Positions 56,789 to 64,000 of a DNA stretch of 64,000 nt are shown here, piece after piece. The position numbers were made by a program, and so were the translations under genes. A model generated the notes under the pieces. The model was not told the origin of the DNA, made no database searches, and saw only the letters and a program-made list of their open reading frames with translations. The stretch covers positions 2,512,066-2,576,065 of the forward strand of contig NZ_AP027365.1 in NCBI RefSeq assembly GCF_030295995.1. Direction: 5' to 3'. Origin of the DNA: Thalassotalea hakodatensis. GTDB lineage: Bacteria > Pseudomonadota > Gammaproteobacteria > Enterobacterales > Alteromonadaceae. Position 1 is the first letter of the stretch. Each line of letters opens with the position of its first letter.

Positions 56789-57430
56789 TTAATTGAACAT
56801 ATTTTTCATACTGTCAGCAAAAGCGACAAACTTTTCTTTAATAGTACGTTTCAATTTAATATCAACACCACCAAACACAACAAAACCTTCAATGATAATT
56901 GTTGGTGCGTTTTTGTTACCAAATGAAGGGGCTTTATTCGAAACACCACCAAAAACACAAAAGGCTTTTGAAACAACGTTTACATTTTCGGGAACATAAA
57001 CATTTTCACCACCGAATAAACAAAACACTTTTAACGTTGTACGCTGTTGTGAAAATACTGCTTCACTAAAATCAATGTTGCTTCCACCAAAAACACTGAT
57101 GGTTCTTAATTCCTTGGCAACTGACCAGCACCCACTACGATCACTACCACCAAAGATATTCACCATGTAATCAACTTCTTCACCCTCATGAGGGGCAAAT
57201 TGTGGCTCAAAATCGCGTTGCTTGTTTTCAACATAGTCTTTATCTACTTCTAGATCTAAGTCTTCAGCTAGCGCTGCGATTTCAACATTGTTTTGGCTAT
57301 TCATTGCGATATCTAGCCGTCTTTCAAAAGCTTCAAATGATAGTTTTCCATGACTGTAATTCATCACAAGTTGGTCAATCACTTCATCACGAACTGCTTC
57401 TGTTGGTCTATCTTCAATTTTCACCGGCAT
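56789..57430 (-). CDS. DUF1707 / LiaF-like protein
   Basis: A 213-residue cytoplasmic protein without membrane helices. Residues about 9-60 are DUF1707/SHOCT-like (DEVIDQLVMNYSHGKLSFEAFERRLD). Residues about 85-200 repeat a beta-roll pattern: NIFGGSDRSG, SVFGGSNIDF, CLFGGENVYV, CVFGGVSNKA and VVFGGVDIKL. This is the LiaF C-terminal (cell-wall-active antibiotic response) type. LiaF proteins restrain cell-envelope stress signalling in Gram-positives; the role in Gram-negatives is unknown. No partner kinase is adjacent. Confidence 0.82.
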   Translation of the reverse strand: MPVKIEDRPTEAVRDEVIDQLVMNYSHGKLSFEAFERRLDIAMNSQNNVEIAALAEDLDLEVDKDYVENKQRDFEPQFAPHEGEEVDYMVNIFGGSDRSGCWSVAKELRTISVFGGSNIDFSEAVFSQQRTTLKVFCLFGGENVYVPENVNVVSKAFCVFGGVSNKAPSFGNKNAPTIIIEGFVVFGGVDIKLKRTIKEKFVAFADSMKNMFN

Positions 57431-57804
57431 AAGAACGTCCTATTTCATTGTAATATTATGATTCAAGCAAATTATACACCAACAGAATATAACTATTTAA
57501 AACAATAATCTAAGCAAGTTAATTAAGAATTTAAATAGTCAATTTCACGTTTATTCGTTAAATTAACAACATTATCGCTTAATTAGCCACTGCTAAGATT
57601 CCAGCCGTTAATAAGTATTAGCGTTTTTAATAACAAATAAATCAGATAAACGAACACGCTCTATTACAATTGTCCCTTATTCTATAGTCAAACTTTTAAA
57701 AAAAAGTGAATAATGGGTTACTCAATGTAGGAATGTGAAAATATTCCATGTAAAATCTGAACGATTATTACGTGACCCATAATTTGGCATATATTGAGAC
57801 TTTA
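57431..57804. other. 374-bp divergent intergenic region
   Basis: AT-rich, with no supported gene or RNA. It must carry the divergent promoters for the LiaF-like gene and map; I see no confident promoter or operator. Confidence 0.45.
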
Positions 57805-58593
57805 ATGACCATTAATATTAAAAGCCTAGAAGAAATAGAAAAAATGCGTATTGCTGGCAAGCTAGCATCAGACGTTTTAACAATGATTGAGCCGCATGTA
57901 AAAGCAGGTATTACTACTGACGAGTTAAATACTATTTGTGCACAATACACAGAGCAAGAGCAACAGGCTATTTCAGCCCCGCTGAATTACCATGGTTTTC
58001 CTAAATCAATTTGCACCTCAGTTAACCATGTTGTATGTCATGGTATTCCTAATGATGTGCCACTAGAGGATGGCGATATTATCAATATCGATATAACCGT
58101 GATAAAAGATGGCTTTCATGGTGATACCAGCAAAATGTTTTTAGTAGGTGATGTTTCACCGGAAGATAATCGATTGTGCCGTATTACCCAAGAAGCACTC
58201 TATGTTGGTTTGAAAAAAGTAAAACCAGGTAACACTTTTGGTGAAATTGGTAGTGCTATACAAAAATTTATTAAGAAATCAGGCCGCTATTCGATTGTGA
58301 AAGAATATTGTGGCCATGGTATTGGTACTGAGTTTCATGAAGAACCTCAAATTGTGCATTATAAAAATAATGACAAAACCAAAATGCAAGAAGGTATGTG
58401 TTTTACGGTTGAACCGATGATTAACCTTGGACGTGCAAACACGGTATTAGATAAACAAGACAACTGGACGGTATATACAATAGACGGCAAAAAGTCTGCA
58501 CAATGGGAACATACCATTGTAGTGACTAAAACCGGTTGTGAAATTCTTACTTTGCGAAAAGAAGAGTCTATTCCGAGAGTATTACATAACTAA
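57805..58593 (+). CDS. map: Methionine aminopeptidase, type I
   Basis: It removes the N-terminal Met from nascent proteins. It has 262 residues from ATG 57805 (MTINIKSLEEIEKM); an in-frame GTG at 57772 would add 11 residues. The metal ligands lie in GDIINIDITVIKDGFHGDTSKMF (two Asp), GHGIGTEFHEEPQ (His), FTVEPMIN (Glu) and QWEHTIVVT (Glu). The map-glnD-dapD order is as in E. coli. Confidence 0.96.
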   Translation: MTINIKSLEEIEKMRIAGKLASDVLTMIEPHVKAGITTDELNTICAQYTEQEQQAISAPLNYHGFPKSICTSVNHVVCHGIPNDVPLEDGDIINIDITVIKDGFHGDTSKMFLVGDVSPEDNRLCRITQEALYVGLKKVKPGNTFGEIGSAIQKFIKKSGRYSIVKEYCGHGIGTEFHEEPQIVHYKNNDKTKMQEGMCFTVEPMINLGRANTVLDKQDNWTVYTIDGKKSAQWEHTIVVTKTGCEILTLRKEESIPRVLHN

Positions 58594-58612
58594 TTCAGTA
58601 ATTAACTTATAA

Positions 58613-61249
58613 GTGAGTGCAATTTTGCTTGATGAAAGTATAGTTCCTCAATGCTTTACCGATCGCCTTTGTATTAGCGCTCCCAGCATTGACACCGTTG
58701 ATATTTGCCAGCTAAATGAGGAATTCTACCTTTGGCAAAAAGAACAATTTATCAACGAAGATGTAAGTTTTGTACTGAATGCAAGGGCACACTTTGTTGA
58801 TAAAGTATTAACAAAACTCTGGGCACAACATCAACTTGACGAATACCAGTTAAGTTTATTAGCAGTAGGCGGCTACGGTAGAGGCGAATTGCACCCTTTT
58901 TCAGATGTCGATATTCTACTGCTAACCCAAGAAGACCTACCACAAGATTTGGCTGACAAAATTTCAGCATTCATCACCCAACTATGGGACATTAAACTCG
59001 ATATTGGTCATAGTGTTCGCAGTATAAAAGAGTGTTTAAAACAAGCAGTAAATGACGTAACCGTTGCAACAAACTTAATGGAAATGCGAAAAGTGTGCGG
59101 AAACGATGCACTCACAGAGCATTTACAACCCTTATTAAATGAAGATGTCTTTTGGACATCAAAGAAGTTTTTTGTTGCCAAACGTGAAGAGCAATTAGCA
59201 CGTCATAAACAATACAATGGTGCTTCATATAACCTTGAGCCTAATTTAAAAGCTAACCCTGGTGGACTTAGAGATATTCAAACCATCGGTTGGGTTGCTA
59301 AACGTCATTTCAATGCAGATTCACTCGAAGAGTTAGTAGAACACGAATACCTCACCAACAACGAATATAACGAGCTACTTGAGTGTCAAAATTATTTGTG
59401 GCGTATGCGTTGCGCCTTACATTTTATCGCTAATCGTAGTGAAAATAGATTGTTGTTTGATCACCAAGCTGATGTTGCCAAGTTACTTGGCTTTGGTGAT
59501 CAGGGTAAAGTTGCCGTTGAACGAATGATGAAGCGGTTTTATCGCATTATCGGCCGTGTTGCTGAACTTAATAAAATGTTATTACAACATTTTGATTACT
59601 CAATTATTCGCGATAAAAAACATAATAAAGAAGTCATACTTAATGATGACTTTGTTATTTTAGATGGTTATATAAAAGCAACCAACAAACATATTTTTAT
59701 GCGTTCCATTAACATTATGGAAATGTTTTTGTTGATTGCAAAGCATGAAGAAATCATTGATTTACATTCTGAAACGCTACGATTAATGCGTAACGCACGC
59801 AGACGTTTAGTTTCAGGTTTGATGGATTACGCGCGTTGTAGAGAGATTTTCTTAGAGATAATCAAACATCCCCGTGGGCTAGGTTTACCCCTTTCATTGA
59901 TGCACAGACACTCAATTTTGAGTGCGTACCTTCCTGCTTGGCGTAATATCGTTGGGCAAATGCAGTTTGATTTGTTCCATGCATATTCCGTAGACGAACA
60001 TAGCTACCGTTTATTGAAAAATCTTTATCGTTTTACACTAAAGAAACATTCTCAAGAATTTCCGTTGTGTAGCCAAATAGTACAACGGATCAGAAAACCT
60101 GAAGTGTTGTTTTTAGCTGGCATTTTTCACGATATCGCGAAAGGCAGAGGTGGCGACCATGCTGAATTAGGAGCTGTTGACGCCCTACAGTTTAGCCAGG
60201 ATCATTTACTAAATAAACACGACGGTAGAATGATTTCTTGGTTAGTTAAAAACCATTTATTAATGTCTGTTACCGCACAAAGACGCGATATTTCAGACCC
60301 AGAAGTGATCAAAAACTTCGCCAGCATTGTTAGAGATGAAGCGCATCTTGATTACTTATATTGTTTAACGGTTGCAGATATGCGAGCAACCAATGAAAGT
60401 TTATGGAACAGCTGGAAAGAGAATTTATTAAAAGAACTATATTCTTCCACTAAAAGAGCCTTTAGACTTGGTTTAGAAAAACCAGTTGATTTACGTGAAC
60501 AAATTAGAGAAAACCAGCAAGGTGCTACGCAATTATTATTAGCGCAAAATTTCAGCGAAATTGAGATTAAAACGCTTTGGCGTGAATTTAAAGCAGATTA
60601 TTTCTTACGCTATGCGCCTGTGCAAATTTCATGGCATTGTTCGCATATTTTAAAACATGACCGTGAACAACCTTTAGTATTGATCAGTCCCACACCCTAT
60701 CGTGGCGGTACTGAGGTTTTTGTTTATACCAAAGATAGAGCAAATATCTTTGCAACAATTGTTGCACTGTTAAGCGTTAAAGGCTTTTCAATTCATGATG
60801 CTAAGATTATCACCAGTAAAGCAGGTTATACCGCTAATACGTTTGTTATTTTAGACCAACAAGGTAACGCCATCGACGATAGCTACCGAGCAGTTGAATT
60901 AGGGCAGTCTTTAACAAACGTATTAGCGCAAGGCACGATTGAATTTACATCAAAACCAAGAACAAAACGATTACAACAATTTAGAGTGCCTACGCAAATT
61001 AGCTTTGTTGAAACACCTACGCAACGTAGCACATTACTGGAAATAGTCGCCTTAGATAAACCTGGGTTACTTGCTGATTTTGCCGATGTGTTTCAACTTT
61101 GTAAAATTAACATTCACTCAGCCAAAATTACTACCTTTGGTGAAAAAGCAGAAGACGTTTTTATTATCTCAAATGCTGAAAACAAAGCGCTGACCGAAGA
61201 AGATAAAGCGCAATTAACAGCAAAATTGAAAGAAGAATTAGATAGTTAG
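58613..61249 (+). CDS. glnD: Bifunctional uridylyltransferase/uridylyl-removing enzyme (PII)
   Basis: It senses glutamine and adds UMP to, or removes it from, PII. It has 878 residues. The nucleotidyltransferase domain has [19 protein letters not shown]; the HD domain has [16 protein letters not shown]; two ACT domains at the C-terminus start with [20 protein letters not shown] and [19 protein letters not shown]. The start is GTG at 58613, 19 bp after map. Confidence 0.97.
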   Translation: MSAILLDESIVPQCFTDRLCISAPSIDTVDICQLNEEFYLWQKEQFINEDVSFVLNARAHFVDKVLTKLWAQHQLDEYQLSLLAVGGYGRGELHPFSDVDILLLTQEDLPQDLADKISAFITQLWDIKLDIGHSVRSIKECLKQAVNDVTVATNLMEMRKVCGNDALTEHLQPLLNEDVFWTSKKFFVAKREEQLARHKQYNGASYNLEPNLKANPGGLRDIQTIGWVAKRHFNADSLEELVEHEYLTNNEYNELLECQNYLWRMRCALHFIANRSENRLLFDHQADVAKLLGFGDQGKVAVERMMKRFYRIIGRVAELNKMLLQHFDYSIIRDKKHNKEVILNDDFVILDGYIKATNKHIFMRSINIMEMFLLIAKHEEIIDLHSETLRLMRNARRRLVSGLMDYARCREIFLEIIKHPRGLGLPLSLMHRHSILSAYLPAWRNIVGQMQFDLFHAYSVDEHSYRLLKNLYRFTLKKHSQEFPLCSQIVQRIRKPEVLFLAGIFHDIAKGRGGDHAELGAVDALQFSQDHLLNKHDGRMISWLVKNHLLMSVTAQRRDISDPEVIKNFASIVRDEAHLDYLYCLTVADMRATNESLWNSWKENLLKELYSSTKRAFRLGLEKPVDLREQIRENQQGATQLLLAQNFSEIEIKTLWREFKADYFLRYAPVQISWHCSHILKHDREQPLVLISPTPYRGGTEVFVYTKDRANIFATIVALLSVKGFSIHDAKIITSKAGYTANTFVILDQQGNAIDDSYRAVELGQSLTNVLAQGTIEFTSKPRTKRLQQFRVPTQISFVETPTQRSTLLEIVALDKPGLLADFADVFQLCKINIHSAKITTFGEKAEDVFIISNAENKALTEEDKAQLTAKLKEELDS

Positions 61250-61273
61250 AATTAACCAAGATTAGGAAGAACT

Positions 61274-62104
61274 ATGTCAGAATTACAATCAATCATTGAA
61301 CAAGCGTTCGAGCAGCGTATGGAAATAACGCCAGCAACCGTACCAACGGAAATAAAAAATGCAGTGTTAGATGCGTTAGAAGCACTAAACAATGGCTCAG
61401 CTCGTGTTGCAGAAAAAATTGCCGGTGAATGGGTCGTTCATCAATGGCTTAAAAAGGCTGTTTTACTTTCATTTCGTATTTGGGATAACGAGATTATTGA
61501 CGGTGCGGAAAGCAAGTTTTATGACAAGGTTCCTCTAAAATACAGCGATTATACGGAAGAAAAGTTTGCCCAAGAAGGCGTACGCATTGTACCACCGGCA
61601 GCAGTTAGAACAGGAAGTTACGTTGGTAGAAATGTTGTAGTGATGCCGAGCTATATCAACATTGGCGCATTTGTCGACGAAGGTTGTATGGTTGACACTT
61701 GGGCAACTGTTGGCTCATGTGCGCAAATTGGTAAAAACGTACATTTATCTGGTGGTGTTGGCATTGGTGGTGTTCTTGAGCCTTTACAAGCCGGTCCAAC
61801 GATCATTGAAGATAATTGTTTCATTGGTGCTCGCTCAGAAATTGTTGAAGGTGTTGTAGTAGAAGAAGGCGCTGTTATATCAATGGGTGTGTATATCGGG
61901 CAAAGTACACGTATTTATGATCGTGAAACTGGTGAGGTTCATTATGGTCGTGTACCTGCTGGTTCAGTGGTTGTGCCTGGTAACTTACCCTCAAAATGTG
62001 GAACTTACAGCTTGTACGCTGCGATTATCGTTAAAAAGGTAGATGCAAAAACAAGAGCAAAAGTCGGTATTAACGCACTTTTACGTTCTGTTAGTGAAGA
62101 ATAA
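61274..62104 (+). CDS. dapD: Tetrahydrodipicolinate N-succinyltransferase
   Basis: The succinylation step of lysine/diaminopimelate synthesis. It has 276 residues (E. coli 274). The N-terminal helical part is followed by a left-handed beta-helix of hexapeptide repeats ([24 protein letters not shown], then [19 protein letters not shown]). It starts 24 bp after glnD and is followed by a terminator at 62126-62167. Confidence 0.97.
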   Translation: MSELQSIIEQAFEQRMEITPATVPTEIKNAVLDALEALNNGSARVAEKIAGEWVVHQWLKKAVLLSFRIWDNEIIDGAESKFYDKVPLKYSDYTEEKFAQEGVRIVPPAAVRTGSYVGRNVVVMPSYINIGAFVDEGCMVDTWATVGSCAQIGKNVHLSGGVGIGGVLEPLQAGPTIIEDNCFIGARSEIVEGVVVEEGAVISMGVYIGQSTRIYDRETGEVHYGRVPAGSVVVPGNLPSKCGTYSLYAAIIVKKVDAKTRAKVGINALLRSVSEE

Positions 62105-62125
62105 TCGCTAAACTTTAATCCGTTA

Positions 62126-62167
62126 ATAACGTCTTTCTTTGATAAAAAGTAAAGGCGTTATTTTTTT
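62126..62167 (+). terminator. Intrinsic terminator of the map-glnD-dapD operon
   Basis: An 11-bp stem ATAACGTCTTT / AAAGGCGTTAT (one wobble pair) with a 14-nt loop and seven T residues lies 22 bp after the dapD stop. Confidence 0.85.
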
Positions 62168-62346
62168 GACACCTACGGATTGAACAAATATTTCCTTTAA
62201 CCTCACAGCTAAAATCCCTTTTCATCACCATATTTATTAATCTTTATATTCAATAGGTTAAAGAAATATCAAACACTAATAAAAAGATAAAAACACTTCT
62301 GGCATACCCTTTGCGATAGCACATTGTGTTTCAAATTAGGTGTACA

Positions 62347-62682
62347 ATGATGAATGTGATCAAATGGGCAATGGTAACCGCAATACTGCTTTGCACGGCA
62401 TGCAGCAGCACAGAGCCTCAAGTAAGATATATTGACAAAAAGCCACTCGTATCAGATCACGAATTAATGATGTCATTACTCGATCGACCAATTACCACAG
62501 ACCAGCGTATCATGCTTGCCTTTGCAAACTATCAAACAGAGATGCAACATACGTTAGATACCACGACTTTTGTGCGCCCTATTTCAATCACAGGCTCTAC
62601 CAGCAGTAATGGCATTCCTAACTACTACCAAACATTAATTGCTAACGATATTAATGCAGCCGCAATTCGTGGTCCTGAGTAG
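62347..62682 (+). CDS. Small lipoprotein, function unknown
   Basis: A 111-residue lipoprotein. ATG 62347 has AGG 6 nt upstream, and ATG 62350 is an alternative. The signal peptide MMNVIKWAMVTAILL ends in lipobox CTAC followed by SS. The mature part (about 90 residues) has no recognised domain. It is convergent with truC, 1 bp away from it. The function is unknown. Confidence 0.65.
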   Translation: MMNVIKWAMVTAILLCTACSSTEPQVRYIDKKPLVSDHELMMSLLDRPITTDQRIMLAFANYQTEMQHTLDTTTFVRPISITGSTSSNGIPNYYQTLIANDINAAAIRGPE

Positions 62683-62683
62683 C

Positions 62684-63436
62684 TTACTGCAAAAATTGTG
62701 GCCAATTCAGTGTGTGAAACACCTTCTCCCATTGTTGGTCAAAAGAAGCCTTGATTGTTACCTCACGGTTAGTTATCGGATGAATAAATGACAACGATTG
62801 CGCATGCAACATTAAACGCTTAATACCAAAGTGCTGATAAAAAAATGGGTTTTGTTTATTATCACCATAATTTACATCACCAATTATCGGATGTTTTAAA
62901 TGCGCTAAATGTCTACGAATTTGATGCCGTCTACCAGTTTGAGGAGACAATTTAATCAATGAATAACGTACAGTTGAATACTTTCCTAACGGTATTGGTA
63001 ACGTTGCTGTTGCAACACTTTGATAATCGGTAATTGCATCTTTTGCTTGTTGATCTTTGTTAACAAACTTATCGCCAATTTTGTCTAGCTTTATTTTTAT
63101 AGGGTGATCTATTCTCCCCTCTCCTTCAAGATGCCCACGAGTCAACGCATAATAAGTTTTGTGCATTCGCTTTTCTTGAAAGGCACTATTTATTTCTCGG
63201 GCAACATTCTCTGAAAGTGCAAACAACAACACGCCTGATGTTGGTTTGTCTAGCCGGTGAACAGGGTAAACATATTGGCCTAAATGATCTCTTAATAACT
63301 GCAGCGCAAAATATTTCTCGTCTTTGTCTAGAAAGCTTCGATGTACAAACAAACCTGCCGGTTTATCAATCGCTACAAGATACTGATCTTGGTATAATAT
63401 TGTCAATTCAGGTTTTTCAGTAATAATCGCAGACAA
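62684..63436 (-). CDS. truC: tRNA pseudouridine(65) synthase TruC
   Basis: It makes pseudouridine at position 65 of some tRNAs. It has 250 residues (E. coli 260). The catalytic Asp lies in YPVHRLDKPTSGVLL. LDKPAGLFVHRS near the N-terminus and TGRRHQIRRHLAHLKHPIIGDVNYGDNKQN near the C-terminus match TruC closely. The start at 63436 (MSAIITEK) adds a few residues relative to E. coli. It is divergent from the DUF3549 gene. Confidence 0.93.
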   Translation of the reverse strand: MSAIITEKPELTILYQDQYLVAIDKPAGLFVHRSFLDKDEKYFALQLLRDHLGQYVYPVHRLDKPTSGVLLFALSENVAREINSAFQEKRMHKTYYALTRGHLEGEGRIDHPIKIKLDKIGDKFVNKDQQAKDAITDYQSVATATLPIPLGKYSTVRYSLIKLSPQTGRRHQIRRHLAHLKHPIIGDVNYGDNKQNPFFYQHFGIKRLMLHAQSLSFIHPITNREVTIKASFDQQWEKVFHTLNWPQFLQ

Positions 63437-63455
63437 AAAGTTACCGCCTAATGTT

Positions 63456-63482
63456 TTGTTTGTTGTGTATTATCTCTATAAT
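63456..63482 (+). promoter_or_regulatory. Candidate promoter for the DUF3549 gene
   Basis: A perfect -10 TATAAT lies at 63477-63482, 31 bp before the start codon. The -35 is weak (TTGTTT at 63456-63461, 15-bp spacer). Confidence 0.45.
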
Positions 63483-63512
63483 ACGCGCACGTTTCGAGAG
63501 TTATTTTTCCCT

Positions 63513-64000
63513 ATGAGCACTATTGCAACAATCACCGAATTACTCACTTTATCCCAATGCCAATATCGCATTTATGATTTGGGCCGACGAGTAGAAAAAC
63601 TGAGTAAAGAGCTCTTCGAAAAGCTCGAACACAATCAATTATCTCACCCTACACCTATTCAAGGACATGCGCACTTTGCTGTATGTTTTTGGCAACAAAA
63701 ATCAGCAAGCCCGTACTTATGGTTTATCAAGTTACCACTTGATGAGCGTGGATTGATTAACCAAGGAGCCAGAAATCATTTTATTGCCATCATTGTTGAA
63801 GCTTTAGGTACTGATTTATCAGTAAATCCAACAGAAAAACAAGAAGAGCTACTTAAAAACAACCCCTATATTTTTACCCCAAGCCAATACAAACTTGCCA
63901 TGCTTAATAGTTTTATCACCGATGAACTAAAACAGCCTGCAAGCAAGTACTACCAAGGGGTTGTCACATACTTATCAGAGCAGAATTGGCAAAATTGGCA
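63513..64000 (+). CDS. DUF3549 family protein (3' partial)
   Basis: The frame from ATG 63513 stays open to the right edge (162 codons seen). The N-terminus MSTIATITELLTLSQCQ, then YRIYDLGRRVEKL, and the stretch HFAVCFWQQKSASPYLWFIKLPLDERGLINQ are typical of DUF3549 proteins of Vibrio and Shewanella, of unknown function. It is usually found next to truC, as here. The C-terminal half lies outside the window. Confidence 0.85.
   Translation, partial: MSTIATITELLTLSQCQYRIYDLGRRVEKLSKELFEKLEHNQLSHPTPIQGHAHFAVCFWQQKSASPYLWFIKLPLDERGLINQGARNHFIAIIVEALGTDLSVNPTEKQEELLKNNPYIFTPSQYKLAMLNSFITDELKQPASKYYQGVVTYLSEQNWQNW

Overview
The window reads as ordinary chromosome of an AT-rich marine gammaproteobacterium of the Alteromonadales, most like Colwelliaceae (Colwellia/Thalassotalea). 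This is inferred from gene content (MotY, rhombosortase, a TIGR03503-like protein, DUF3549, NhaB plus an Mrp-like antiporter) and from several E. coli-type gene orders. I see no prophage, CRISPR array, transposase gene or antibiotic-resistance island. Genes are tightly packed on both strands and both ends of the window cut a gene.

Layout. 1-10.5 kb: bcp (cut at the left edge), perM, tusA, an unknown gene, bepA, an ArsC-like gene, a DUF2069 gene, a large HExxH lipoprotein, hda, a DUF2066 gene, purM and purN; this follows the E. coli order perM-bepA-yfgD-hda-purM-purN. 10.5-20 kb: a DUF3108 protein, a YafJ-type amidotransferase, fadE, an acyltransferase, a TetR regulator, an aldehyde dehydrogenase and a second acyl-CoA dehydrogenase. 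FadR-type operators lie before both dehydrogenases. 20.0-20.5 kb: a 422-bp MITE-like element. 20.5-21.1 kb: four identical tRNA-Asp(GUC) genes under one strong promoter. 21.1-24.4 kb: a TIGR03503-like gene, dnaQ and two membrane protein genes. 24.6-29.6 kb: tandem paralogous DUF5916-type outer-membrane proteins. 29.6-40.6 kb: an RDD protein, cysK, ggt, a DTW-domain gene, a rhombosortase, motY, rnt, prx, grxD and sodB. 40.8-46.4 kb: the prkA(yeaG)-yeaH-ycgB operon and fadR. 46.9-54.3 kb: a nine-gene Mrp/Mbh-like cation/proton antiporter operon. 54.5-64 kb: nhaB, dsbB, a LiaF-like gene, map-glnD-dapD, a small lipoprotein, truC and a DUF3549 gene cut at the right edge.

How the genes work together. 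A fatty-acid circuit is visible: fadR at 46 kb, and FadR-like sites before fadE and before the DmdC-like dehydrogenase. A sodium theme is also visible: MotY (sodium-driven flagellar motor), NhaB and the Mrp-like complex. The Mrp-like operon sits between fadR and nhaB in what is otherwise the E. coli order ycgB-fadR-nhaB-dsbB. An oxidative-stress group (rnt, prx, grxD, sodB) also keeps part of the E. coli order.

The best candidate for something under-described is the Mrp-like operon. It has no MrpA of the usual fused form, carries three separate antiporter-like subunits, has an MbhD-MbhE-MnhB fusion and includes an 85-residue two-helix protein I cannot name. Secondary candidates are the HExxH lipoprotein, the cysteine-bearing DUF5916 pair, the paired FadR-like sites and the 422-bp repeat element. 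All family names come from reading the sequences; no database search was run.
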